5,811 nt of DNA from Acidobacteriota bacterium (GTDB lineage Bacteria > Acidobacteriota > Terriglobia > 20CM-2-55-15): positions 1-5,811 of the forward strand of contig QHXA01000271.1 of NCBI GenBank assembly GCA_003222755.1, written 5' to 3'. Numbering within the stretch: the first letter of the stretch is position 1; each line of letters starts with the position of its first letter. Both the position numbers and the translations under genes were made by a program. This document shows, in pieces, positions 1 through 5,811 of this stretch. A model generated the notes under the pieces. The model saw only the letters and a program-made list of their open reading frames with translations. It was not told where the DNA came from and did no database searches.

Positions 1-1005
1 GCGTCACGCTGAATCCGAAAACGCCAGCAGGGTCCAAGATCTTCACAAAGCTAATCGAGCGATGCGATGTCATGGTGGAGAACTTCGCGCTCGGTGCGAT
101 CCATCGCATGGGCTTTCCTTGGGAGAAGATACAGCAGATCAACCCGCGAATGGTCTATGCCTCCGTCAAGGGATTCGGCCCTGGTCCTTACGAAGATTGC
201 AAGGTGTATGAGAACGTCGCGCAATGCACGGGCGGGTCAGCTTCGACCACGGGTGAGATCGATGGTTTCCCGATGGTGACCGGCGCCCAGATCGGTGATT
301 CCGGCACCGGTATCCATCTGGTAGCGGGCATCCTCGCGGCACTGCTTCAGCGCGAGAAGAGCGGCCGCGGCCAGCGAGTAACCTGCGCGATGCAGGATAC
401 GGTGCTGAACCTCTGCCGGGTAAAAGGAGTATCCGCAATACCCCAACGGAAAATTCGGTGTCGCCGTGCCGCGCGCCGGCAATGCCTCCGGAGGAGGCCA
501 TCCGGGCTGGATCGTTCGATGCAAAGGGTGGGAGACCGATCCGGACGCTTACATTTACGTGATCACGCAGGCCGCGGCTTTTCCCGCACTGGCCAAAGTC
601 ATCGGACATGAGGATTGGATCGAGGATCCCGAATATAAAACGCCCGAAGCGCGTCTCAACAAGCTACCTCACGTGTTTGCGGAAATTGAGAAGTGGACCA
701 TGACCATGAACAAGATGGACGTGATGGCCACGCTGAATCCGCTGAACGTGCCGTGCGGCCCGGTGCTCTCGATGAAGGAGATAGCTGAAGAGCAAGCGCT
801 CCGCCAGACCGGCACGGTGGTCGAGGTCGACCATCCCACGCGCGGCAAGTATCTGACGGTAGGCAACCCGATCAAGCTGTCGGATTCGCCCGCGGATGTC
901 CGACGCTCACCACTGCTAGGCGAGCATACCGAAGAAGTTCTCCGAAACGTCCTCGGCATGAATGAAGACGAAATCGAGGCCGCTCGCCAGCAAGGTGCAA
1001 TCTGA
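1..1005 (+). pseudogene. frc: Formyl-CoA:oxalate CoA-transferase, 5'-partial and frameshifted
   Basis: This is a class III CoA-transferase that moves CoA from formyl-CoA to oxalate, the activation step of cytoplasmic oxalate catabolism. The first part reads in frame from base 3 (VTLNPKTPAGSK..., VENFALGAIHRMGF, YENVAQCTGG, AMQDTVLNL). The Asp of MQD, codon 396-398, matches the catalytic Asp169 of Oxalobacter FRC. The second part reads in another frame from about 424 to the stop at 1003-1005 (KEYPQYPNGKFG, VPRAGN, GGGHPGW, CKGWETD, VPCGPVLSMKEIA, PLLGEHTEEVL). Both halves match the family closely, so the frame change at 423-426 is a disruption and not two genes. About 333 residues are visible against roughly 416-430 usual; about 75 are missing before the window and about 12 at the break. 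The family name is secure. Whether the gene is truly dead or this is a sequencing or assembly error cannot be decided here. Confidence 0.88.
420..429 (+). other. Frameshift and small deletion junction in frc
   Basis: Upstream the frame reads ...LNL-C-R-V-K, with the last AAA at 423-425. Downstream the family sequence resumes as K-E-Y-P-Q-Y in the frame beginning AAG 424-426, GAG 427-429. Frc proteins normally have a stretch like LRDQQRL plus about five residues between these two lysines; it is absent here. Removing one A from the four-A run (422-425) would give a continuous reading frame that still lacks the segment. A lysine codon at both edges fits slippage or recombination between short A-rich repeats. 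Confidence 0.75.
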
Positions 1006-1008
1006 TGC

Positions 1009-1013
1009 GGAGG
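1009..1013 (+). promoter_or_regulatory. Ribosome binding site GGAGG deciding a GTG start
   Basis: A perfect GGAGG lies 8 bases before the GTG at 1022. The first ATG in this frame (962) lies inside frc, 41 bases before the frc stop codon, with no comparable site and a non-conserved leader. The Shine-Dalgarno sequence therefore favours the GTG start. Confidence 0.75.
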
Positions 1014-1021
1014 CTCGAATC

Positions 1022-2098
1022 GTGAAATACAACGTAGTCATTCTCGGGGCCTCCTACGGCTCATTGTTCAGTACCAAATTGTTGATGGCCGGACATCGGG
1101 TTTCGTTGGTTTGCACGAAGCCCACGGCCGAACTGATTAACCGTGAAGGAACGCGGGTTCGCTTTCCGATCCGCGGCCGTCAGTCTCCGCTCGAGATCGC
1201 GTCGAGAGATCTGCCCGGCGCACTGTCCGCTCGCACGCCGGACGAAGTCAATCCAGGCGACTTCGACTTGGTCGTGCTGGGCATGCAAGAAGCCCAGTAC
1301 GGTTCACCAGGTGTTCGAGAGTTGATGGATCGCATTGCCCGATCCCGCGTGCCTTGCCTGGCGATTATGAATATGCCGCCTTTGCCCTATCTGAAACGCA
1401 TCCCCGGGCTCGAGACGGAGACGCTGGAGGCGTGCTATGCGGATCCTGGTGTTTGGGAAGCCTTCGATCCCCGACTGACGACGCTGGCGAGTCCCGATCC
1501 GCAAGCATTTCGCCCGCCCGATCAGCCAAAGAATGTTCTGCATGTGGGCCTACCCACGAACTTCAAAGCGGCGCGTTTCGAACTCGAAGAGCCAACTAGC
1601 ATGCTCCGGAACCTCGAGGCCGATATCGAGGCGGCCCGCTTCGATCCCGGCGACGGCCCTATCGAAATCCCCGTCAAGCTGAAAGTGCACGATTCCATCT
1701 TCGTCCCGCTCGCAAAATGGCCAATGTTGATGGCCGGCAACTACAGATGCATTCAGCGGGACGAGATGATACCCATCCAAGAGGCGGTTCACGCGAATGT
1801 CGATAAGTCCCGGGAGGTGTACGACTGGGTTTGGAAACTCTGCGCCCGGCTTGGCGCTTCAGATGAAGACATGGTTCCTTTCGATAAATACGCCAAAGCC
1901 GCAGAGGGCCTCGGCAAACCTTCTTCGGCCGCACGCGCGCTTTTTGGCGGCGCCGCGCACATTGAGCGAGTCGACTGCCTAGTCCGCCGGATCGCCCGCC
2001 ACTTAGGACTCCAGTCGGACACATTGGACGATATCGTCACACTCGTCGACGAGCGCCTGAAAAGGAACCGCGCGTCGGATCACCGCGGAGCCGTGTAA
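1022..2098 (+). CDS. Ketopantoate reductase-like NAD(P)-dependent oxidoreductase
   Basis: The protein is 358 aa from the GTG start, which puts the first strand of the Rossmann fold (KYNVVILGASYGS) directly at the N terminus. The dinucleotide motif is G9-A-S-Y-G13-S, where classical PanE/ApbA has GxGxxG, so the second glycine is a serine. Residues 82-90 (DLVVLGMQE) form the usual later strand. The C-terminal half has PanE-like signatures: LAKWPMLMAGN (K232, N240) and KPSSAARALFGGAAHIERVD (E315), placed like the catalytic Lys, Asn and Glu of PanE. It is longer than typical PanE (about 300 aa), with extra sequence around 120-180. The gap to frc is 16 bases, so the two are probably co-transcribed. 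Given frc, an oxalyl-CoA reductase role (a PanE homologue, PanE2, is recalled in this role in Methylobacterium) is plausible but is inference. Ketopantoate reduction for pantothenate synthesis is the alternative. Substrate unknown; family fairly sure. Confidence 0.72.
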   Translation: MKYNVVILGASYGSLFSTKLLMAGHRVSLVCTKPTAELINREGTRVRFPIRGRQSPLEIASRDLPGALSARTPDEVNPGDFDLVVLGMQEAQYGSPGVRELMDRIARSRVPCLAIMNMPPLPYLKRIPGLETETLEACYADPGVWEAFDPRLTTLASPDPQAFRPPDQPKNVLHVGLPTNFKAARFELEEPTSMLRNLEADIEAARFDPGDGPIEIPVKLKVHDSIFVPLAKWPMLMAGNYRCIQRDEMIPIQEAVHANVDKSREVYDWVWKLCARLGASDEDMVPFDKYAKAAEGLGKPSSAARALFGGAAHIERVDCLVRRIARHLGLQSDTLDDIVTLVDERLKRNRASDHRGAV

Positions 2099-2116
2099 CT
2101 CAGGTTTGTCCGTTTT

Positions 2117-2270
2117 GCGCACGCCGGAGGCGTGCCAGGAGTCCTCGACACCCTTTCAGGGTGCGGATTTGCAAGAATTGTCAAAGTATTCCAGGGGTAC
2201 GCAAAAAACGCGTACCTCTGGCTAATTTCCCAGCACCGCTCCGCGGTGCGTGGACGCCTCCGGCGTGCGC
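2117..2270. repeat. Composite palindromic repeat (REP-like) in convergent gap
   Basis: A perfect 17-bp inverted repeat frames this element: GCGCACGCCGGAGGCGT at 2117-2133 and its exact reverse complement at 2254-2270. Inside are further hairpins. GCACGCC/GGCGTGC with loop GGA lies at 2119-2135. CACCC/GGGTG with loop TTTCA lies at 2149-2163. A 12-bp stem lies at 2191-2221. GCACCGC/GCGGTGC with loop TCC lies at 2233-2249. The right outer arm can itself fold as ACGCC-TCC-GGCGT (2254-2266). It fills most of the 187-bp gap between two convergent genes, with no convincing ORF. Similar extragenic palindromes are, as I recall, abundant in some Acidobacteriota and Verrucomicrobia genomes. Copy number cannot be judged from one window. 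Confidence 0.7.
2191..2221. repeat. 12-bp hairpin with A-rich loop
   Basis: CCAGGGGTACGC (2191-2202) pairs with GCGTACCTCTGG (2210-2221) across a 7-base loop AAAAAAC. All pairs are Watson-Crick except one G-U (2195/2217). It is the strongest stem in the gap. On neither strand does a run of T follow the stem, so it is not a canonical intrinsic terminator. Lying between two convergent genes, it could still halt or protect both transcripts, but that is inference. Confidence 0.6.
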
Positions 2271-2285
2271 AGACGCGGGGCCGCA

Positions 2286-2804
2286 TCACTCCAGCATCGT
2301 GAGCGCATCGTCGATGGGAGAGGGTTGCAAATTCTGCGACACGATCGTTCTCGCGCATGTGTTCCAACGAAGCAACGCCTCGTCATTGTCAGCAGGCCGG
2401 ATATTTTCCGCGGCTTCGTAGTATCGCATTGCCTCTCGCAAGAAATGATACGCGGTACTACCACCCCCGGGGGCGCTACGGTGCAGTTGAGATCGTGCCT
2501 GCCGCTCGTAGATGACCCCTTGATAGTACGTCCGGTGGTACTCGCTCGCGAGACGCGGGAGGAGCATCAAGGCCCGCTGTATCGACGCATGGGAATCCGC
2601 AAACTGATCCGTGAGCGACAACAGGAGCAGGATGAGTGCGGCTTGGTTCTCGGGATCCACCTCGAGAATATCGAGACAGATGCTTTCCGCTTGTGTCGGC
2701 TCGTTCAACAGCCGGTACCGCTTGGCGCGTTCGAGCGCTGCCGGAATCGCCGGTGGGCTAAGAACTTTGAGCTTAAACTCGGCGTCGCGTGTCGGTCTGG
2801 ACAT
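2286..2804 (-). CDS. TPR-like protein of unknown function, coupled to sdhB
   Basis: The protein is 172 aa and I do not recognise a named family. Residues 21-54 have a tetratricopeptide pattern (AALERAKRYRLLNEPTQAESICLDILEVDPENQAAL), with the typical A, Y, L, A and DP-N spacing. A second helical pair lies at about 89-137 (YYQGVIYERQARSQL, then a PGGGS loop at 112-116, then AYHFLREAMRYYEAAENIRPAD), followed by a helix to about 155. No signal peptide or membrane segment is apparent, so it is probably a cytoplasmic scaffold of two or three TPRs. The ATG follows the sdhB stop after a single base, and its AGGAGG site sits inside the last sdhB codons, so translation is probably coupled to sdhB. Position as last gene of the sdh operon hints at a role in assembly or partnering of the dehydrogenase, which is inference. 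A longer ORF on the opposite strand begins inside the repeat and lacks any family pattern. Confidence 0.78.
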   Translation of the reverse strand: MSRPTRDAEFKLKVLSPPAIPAALERAKRYRLLNEPTQAESICLDILEVDPENQAALILLLLSLTDQFADSHASIQRALMLLPRLASEYHRTYYQGVIYERQARSQLHRSAPGGGSTAYHFLREAMRYYEAAENIRPADNDEALLRWNTCARTIVSQNLQPSPIDDALTMLE

Positions 2805-2805
2805 C

Positions 2806-3600
2806 TTAACCCTCCTTTGATTTAAAGATCCGAAAGAGGCGCCGGATCGGATTGTATAGCTCGTCCACTACTCGTTCTTTCAAGGGAATAATCGCGTTGT
2901 CGGTAATTTTGATGTTTTCCGGACAGACTGCGGTACAACATTTTGTGATGTTGCAGTACCCGATGCCCTTCGCCTTTGCCAGTTCCTCGACGCGGTTCTC
3001 AATATCGAGCGGATGCATCTCAAGTGCAGCGGCATAAACAAAGAATCTTGGACCGATGAACTCTTTGTGGAGTTGATGCTCGCGCAAGACGTGACAAACG
3101 TCCTGGCATAGAAAGCATTCAATGCACTTCCGGAATTCCTGCACGCGATCGACGTCTTCCTGAAACACGCGCCACGATCCATCTGGATTATCGGGCGGGC
3201 GCGGCTTGAATTTCTTGATTTTCTTCTTCACTTCGAAGTTCCACGAAACGTCTGTCACAAGATCCCGAATATGCGGAAAACTTTTCATCGGCTCGATGAT
3301 AACCGGTTTGCCCGCAGGGAGCTCGTTCATGCGCGTCATGCACATCAGCCTGGGCATTCCGTTGATTTCCGCAGAGCAGGAACCACACTTTCCAGCCTTG
3401 CAGTTCCAGCGCACGCCGAGATCGTTCGCCTGTTCAGCCTGAATTTTATGAATCGCATCCAGGACAACCATGCCTTCCGAAATCTCGGTCGTGTATTTCG
3501 CAAACTGGCCCTCACCACGGCTGCCGCGCCACACCTGGAATGTTACGGGGGTCATCTCTTGATGGCTGCGCCCTATCGGGCTTGCATTCGCTCCGCTCAT
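2806..3600 (-). CDS. sdhB: Succinate dehydrogenase/fumarate reductase iron-sulfur subunit, Sdh1 type
   Basis: This 264-aa subunit carries electrons from the flavoprotein to the membrane anchor through three Fe-S clusters. The ferredoxin-like N-terminal domain has the [2Fe-2S] cysteines C67, C72, C75 and C87 (NCKAGKCGSC, then RLMC). The C-terminal domain has CIECFLCQDVC (C159, C162, C165, C169) and CNITKCCTAVCP (C216, C222, C226, plus an extra C221). By family rule C159/C162/C165/C226 hold [4Fe-4S] and C169/C216/C222 hold [3Fe-4S]. RWNCKAGKCGSCSAEING, FRKCIECFLCQ and KITDNAIIPLKERVVD closely match the mycobacterial Sdh1 subunit as I recall it. The ATG overlaps the sdhA stop (ATGA, 3597-3600) with GAGGAG (3606-3611) five bases upstream. 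A second ATG at 3555 (residue 16) has a weaker site and would remove a poorly conserved leader. Succinate oxidation is likelier than fumarate reduction, but sequence alone does not settle direction. Confidence 0.95.
   Translation of the reverse strand: MSGANASPIGRSHQEMTPVTFQVWRGSRGEGQFAKYTTEISEGMVVLDAIHKIQAEQANDLGVRWNCKAGKCGSCSAEINGMPRLMCMTRMNELPAGKPVIIEPMKSFPHIRDLVTDVSWNFEVKKKIKKFKPRPPDNPDGSWRVFQEDVDRVQEFRKCIECFLCQDVCHVLREHQLHKEFIGPRFFVYAAALEMHPLDIENRVEELAKAKGIGYCNITKCCTAVCPENIKITDNAIIPLKERVVDELYNPIRRLFRIFKSKEG
2811..2816 (-). promoter_or_regulatory. Ribosome binding site AGGAGG for TPR gene
   Basis: Read on the minus strand, AGGAGG precedes the ATG at 2804 by 6 bases and lies within the final codons of sdhB. 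It supports both the minus-strand reading and the start chosen for the TPR gene. Confidence 0.75.
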
Positions 3601-5423
3601 CTCTGCTCCTCGATGACTTGTTTTAGCTCTCCCGGCATCTCCGGAATCTTTTCTCGCACTATCTGCATTTCGCCGTCCCGGCCCCGGCGAATAACGATGT
3701 TTAGTTCACCGACATTTTTGACCTTGTCCGGATAGTCCTCGCGAAAATGCCCGCCCCGGCTCTCTTTCCTTTCGATGGCCGCGCGAGTGATGGCTTCGGA
3801 AACGGTCAGGAGATTTGCCAGATCCAGTGCGGTGTGCCAGCCGGTGTTGTATTCACGATTGCCCTCTACGCCTACGCGGCTTGCACGCTCGCGAAGGGAG
3901 GTAATCTCGTCTAGAGCTCGCATCATTTCGGCCTCGGTACGAACGATCCCCACGAGGTCCTGCATTTTGTCCTGCAACTCATGTTGAATTCGATATGGTC
4001 CTTCAGCGTTGGACTCTCGTAATGCGCCGCGTTCGAATGGTTGCAGGGCCCAGCGGGCGACGCTTTGCAATTGATCCTCGTTGATGCGGCCGGGCGGATG
4101 TTGTTTGGCGAATTCTGCTGCGTATCGTCCTGCCCGCTTGCCGAACACCAGCAGATCCGATAGCGAATTTCCTCCGAGACGATTCGCTCCGTGAAGTCCG
4201 GCGCCGCACTCGCCGGCGGCGAAAAGACCCGGAACAGTGGACATCTGCGTTTCCGCGTGGACGCGAACGCCACCCATGATGTAGTGCGTGGTGGGGCCGA
4301 CTTCCATCGGTGTCGTCGTGATATCGATGTCGGCAAGCTGTTTGAATTGGTGATACATGCTCGGCAGTTTGCGTTTGATGTGTTCTGCCGCGTTGGGCAA
4401 TTTTTCTTTGATCCAGGCAATGTCGAGATACACGCCGCCATGAGGGCTTCCGCGCCCCGCCTTCACTTCACGCATGATGCAACGCGCCACGTGATCGCGC
4501 GTCAGCAACTCCGGAGGCCGGCGTGCCGTTTTGTTGCCCTGGCAGTATTCCCATCCTTCGAGTTCGTTGTCGGCGGTCTGAGCTTTGTAGGCGTCGGGAA
4601 TGTCGTCGAACATAAAGCGCTTGCCCACACTATTGCGAAGAACTCCGCCCTCGCCACGCACGCCTTCAGTAACGAGAATGCCGGCGACACTCGGCGGCCA
4701 GATCATTCCCGTAGGATGGAATTGCACGAACTCCATATCCTGCAAATCCGCGCCCGCATTGTAGGCGAGCGCCTGGCCATCGCCTGTGTATTCCCAACTG
4801 TTGCTCGTGATCTTGTAGGCTCTGCCGACACCGCCGGTCGCAAGCACAATCGCTTTGGCTTTAAACAAGAGAAAGTGACCGCGTTCCCTTTCGTACCCGA
4901 ATGCGCCGGCGACACGCTCTCCATCTTTGAGCAGACTGACGACGGTGCACTCCATGTGCACCTCAATGCCCTGATGGATTCCGTGATCCTGAAGCGTACG
5001 GATCATCTCCAGTCCTGTACGATCTCCGACGTGGGCGAGTCGTGGGAACTTGTGGCCGCCGAAATTTCGCTGCAGGATCTTGCCGTCCGTGGTTCGATCG
5101 AAAACCGCGCCCCATGCTTCGAGTTCCCGAACGCATGCAGGAGCCTCTTTGGCATGCAGCTCCGCCATCCGCCAATTGTTGATGTACTGGCCGCCACGCA
5201 TCGTGTCGGCGAAATGGACTTTCCAGTTGTCCCTGCTGTCGGTCGTGCTCAGGGCCGCGGCGATTCCGCCTTCGGCCATTACGGTGTGGGCTTTACCCAG
5301 GAGTGATTTGCAGATTAATCCGACGCGCACACCGGCAGCCGACGCTTCGATAGCCGCGCGCAATCCGGCGCCTCCGGCGCCAATCACAAGCACGTCGTAT
5401 TCGAACGTCGGGTATTCCGGCAT
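3597..5423 (-). CDS. sdhA: Succinate dehydrogenase/fumarate reductase flavoprotein subunit
   Basis: This 608-aa catalytic subunit oxidises succinate to fumarate on a covalently bound FAD, facing the cytoplasm. The FAD-binding motif is G15-A-G-G-A-G20 after YDVLVIG. H46 in KAHTVMAEGGI is the expected histidine for covalent FAD attachment. Active-site signatures are complete: QFHPTG (H236), TEGVRGEGG with the proton-shuttle Arg R256, TTHYIMGG (H380) and HGANRLGGNSL (R415). The C-terminal helical domain ends in the usual ESRGGHFREDYP region (555-565). The ATG at 5423 was chosen because it shares one base with the sdhC stop (TGATG), has GGAG nine bases upstream, and starts just before the conserved core. 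A GTG at 5462 would add 13 residues but overlap sdhC. The stop overlaps the sdhB start by four bases. It is the middle gene of the sdhC-sdhA-sdhB order seen in mycobacterial Sdh1. No defects were seen. Confidence 0.96.
   Translation of the reverse strand: MPEYPTFEYDVLVIGAGGAGLRAAIEASAAGVRVGLICKSLLGKAHTVMAEGGIAAALSTTDSRDNWKVHFADTMRGGQYINNWRMAELHAKEAPACVRELEAWGAVFDRTTDGKILQRNFGGHKFPRLAHVGDRTGLEMIRTLQDHGIHQGIEVHMECTVVSLLKDGERVAGAFGYERERGHFLLFKAKAIVLATGGVGRAYKITSNSWEYTGDGQALAYNAGADLQDMEFVQFHPTGMIWPPSVAGILVTEGVRGEGGVLRNSVGKRFMFDDIPDAYKAQTADNELEGWEYCQGNKTARRPPELLTRDHVARCIMREVKAGRGSPHGGVYLDIAWIKEKLPNAAEHIKRKLPSMYHQFKQLADIDITTTPMEVGPTTHYIMGGVRVHAETQMSTVPGLFAAGECGAGLHGANRLGGNSLSDLLVFGKRAGRYAAEFAKQHPPGRINEDQLQSVARWALQPFERGALRESNAEGPYRIQHELQDKMQDLVGIVRTEAEMMRALDEITSLRERASRVGVEGNREYNTGWHTALDLANLLTVSEAITRAAIERKESRGGHFREDYPDKVKNVGELNIVIRRGRDGEMQIVREKIPEMPGELKQVIEEQR
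3606..3611 (-). promoter_or_regulatory. Ribosome binding site GAGGAG for sdhB
   Basis: On the minus strand GAGGAG lies 5 bases before the sdhB ATG at 3600, inside the last sdhA codons. It supports the ATGA-overlap start over the internal ATG at residue 16. Confidence 0.65.
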
Positions 5424-5811
5424 CAAAAAATTCTCCAATCTGTAAGGATTCCCATTGAACACAACCGCACATACAGATCAGAGAATGCGACCCAGAACAG
5501 ACTCCCCCATGCCCATCGCATGTGATTGCTGTTCAGACAGCTGACGCAGTTGTAGCCGGTTCGCCCAAACAACGCTCGTTTCAACTCATCCTTCCCCCCT
5601 CCGACCAAGTGCCTCATGGAGTGGCAACCCAGCGCGTAGCCGCTCAGCAGGATCACATTCACGGCGAGCACGATCGTTCCGATTCCGATGCCAAACGAGA
5701 CAGCACCTGTCGCAGGATTCGTGAACCAGAGCGCTTTCCAGACGTCGGACGCCAGGATGAAAAGAAAGATGACCGCAAGGTAGAGAAAATACCGGTGCAC
5801 ATTCTGGAGAA
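5423..5811 (-). CDS. sdhC: Succinate dehydrogenase membrane-anchor subunit, Sdh1 type, 5'-partial
   Basis: This is the C-terminal 128 residues of the membrane subunit that anchors SdhAB and reduces quinone; the N terminus lies beyond the window edge. The frame is open to base 5811 (L-Q-N before VHRYFLYLAV). A GTG at 5800 is probably internal, because VHRY is part of the conserved family sequence. Three hydrophobic spans are visible, roughly residues 4-26, 36-58 and 96-116 counted from the Val at 5800. Notable are GCHSMRH (C59, H60, H64) and YNCVSCLNSNH (C85, C88, H93), and the C-terminal LYVRLCSMGILTDWRIF. This pattern matches the Rv0249c/MSMEG_0420 family as I recall it, and differs from the short SdhC/SdhD anchors of E. 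coli. The Cys/His residues could ligate the membrane-embedded Rieske-type [2Fe-2S] cluster reported for M. smegmatis Sdh1 (recalled, not checked), or serve heme. The stop TGA shares a base with the sdhA ATG. Confidence 0.9.
   Translation of the reverse strand, partial: LQNVHRYFLYLAVIFLFILASDVWKALWFTNPATGAVSFGIGIGTIVLAVNVILLSGYALGCHSMRHLVGGGKDELKRALFGRTGYNCVSCLNSNHMRWAWGSLFWVAFSDLYVRLCSMGILTDWRIF
5433..5436 (-). promoter_or_regulatory. Ribosome binding site GGAG for sdhA
   Basis: On the minus strand GGAG (in TTGGAGAA) lies 9 bases before the ATG at 5423, inside the 3' end of sdhC. It supports that ATG over the GTG at 5462. Confidence 0.6.

Noticed and set aside
420..429. Programmed ribosomal frameshift in frc at the AAAAGG run
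   Set aside because: Conserved residues are also missing at the break, which shifting frame alone cannot restore, and the Frc family is not known to use frameshifting.
962..1021. ATG at 962 as the start of the reductase gene
   Set aside because: It lies inside the frc coding region, adds a non-conserved leader before the Rossmann strand, and lacks a ribosome binding site like the GGAGG before GTG 1022.
2191..2221. Intrinsic transcription terminator
   Set aside because: The stem is good but no T-run follows it on either strand, so a canonical terminator call is not supported.
2464..2473. CCCCCGGGGG palindrome as an operator
   Set aside because: It lies inside the TPR coding sequence and encodes the PGGG part of a Gly-rich loop; a regulatory role has no other support.
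2250..2825. Open frame of 191 codons on the + strand opposite the TPR gene
   Set aside because: It starts inside the palindromic repeat, has no domain pattern, and the minus-strand gene has a perfect ribosome binding site and TPR periodicity.
4191..5306. Long open frame (371 codons) on the + strand opposite sdhA
   Set aside because: It is antisense to a fully conserved sdhA with complete motifs; the translation shows no family pattern and looks like a codon-bias shadow.
1..5811. CRISPR array, tRNA or rRNA gene
   Set aside because: No regularly spaced direct repeats, tRNA-like cloverleaf or rRNA signature was seen; almost all of the sequence is coding.

Overview
The window looks like a piece of a soil- or metagenome-type bacterial chromosome of moderately high GC. 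The succinate dehydrogenase genes closely resemble the mycobacterial Sdh1 type (recalled Rv0249c-Rv0248c-Rv0247c). The cluster of short palindromes between genes resembles repeats I recall from Acidobacteriota and other soil phyla. An acidobacterium-like host is my best guess, but the sequence does not prove it.

Left part, + strand (1-2098): the window opens inside a formyl-CoA:oxalate CoA-transferase gene (frc). Its N-terminal part lies upstream. The visible copy is disrupted near 423-426, where about 12 conserved codons appear to be missing and the reading frame shifts. Sixteen bases downstream, with a strong GGAGG ribosome binding site, a GTG codon starts a 358-residue reductase related to ketopantoate reductase (PanE/ApbA). 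Together the two genes suggest oxalate/oxalyl-CoA metabolism. A reductase in place of the usual oxalyl-CoA decarboxylase raises the possibility of a reductive route, oxalyl-CoA to glyoxylate.

Middle (2099-2285): a convergent intergenic gap filled with nested inverted repeats. A perfect 17-bp inverted repeat encloses further hairpins, two of which (plus one arm of the repeat) have GGA or TCC loops. It resembles a composite extragenic palindromic (REP-like) element. No T-tract terminator was seen.

Right part, - strand (5811 down to 2286): a tightly packed operon, read right to left. It encodes a partial membrane-anchor subunit (sdhC), the complete flavoprotein sdhA (608 aa), the complete iron-sulfur subunit sdhB (264 aa) and a 172-aa TPR-like protein of unknown role. 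Junctions are TGATG (sdhC/sdhA), ATGA (sdhA/sdhB) and a one-base gap (sdhB/TPR gene), which implies translational coupling. The complex would oxidise succinate at the membrane and pass electrons to quinone. The sdhC fragment carries Cys/His motifs that could hold a membrane-embedded metal cluster.
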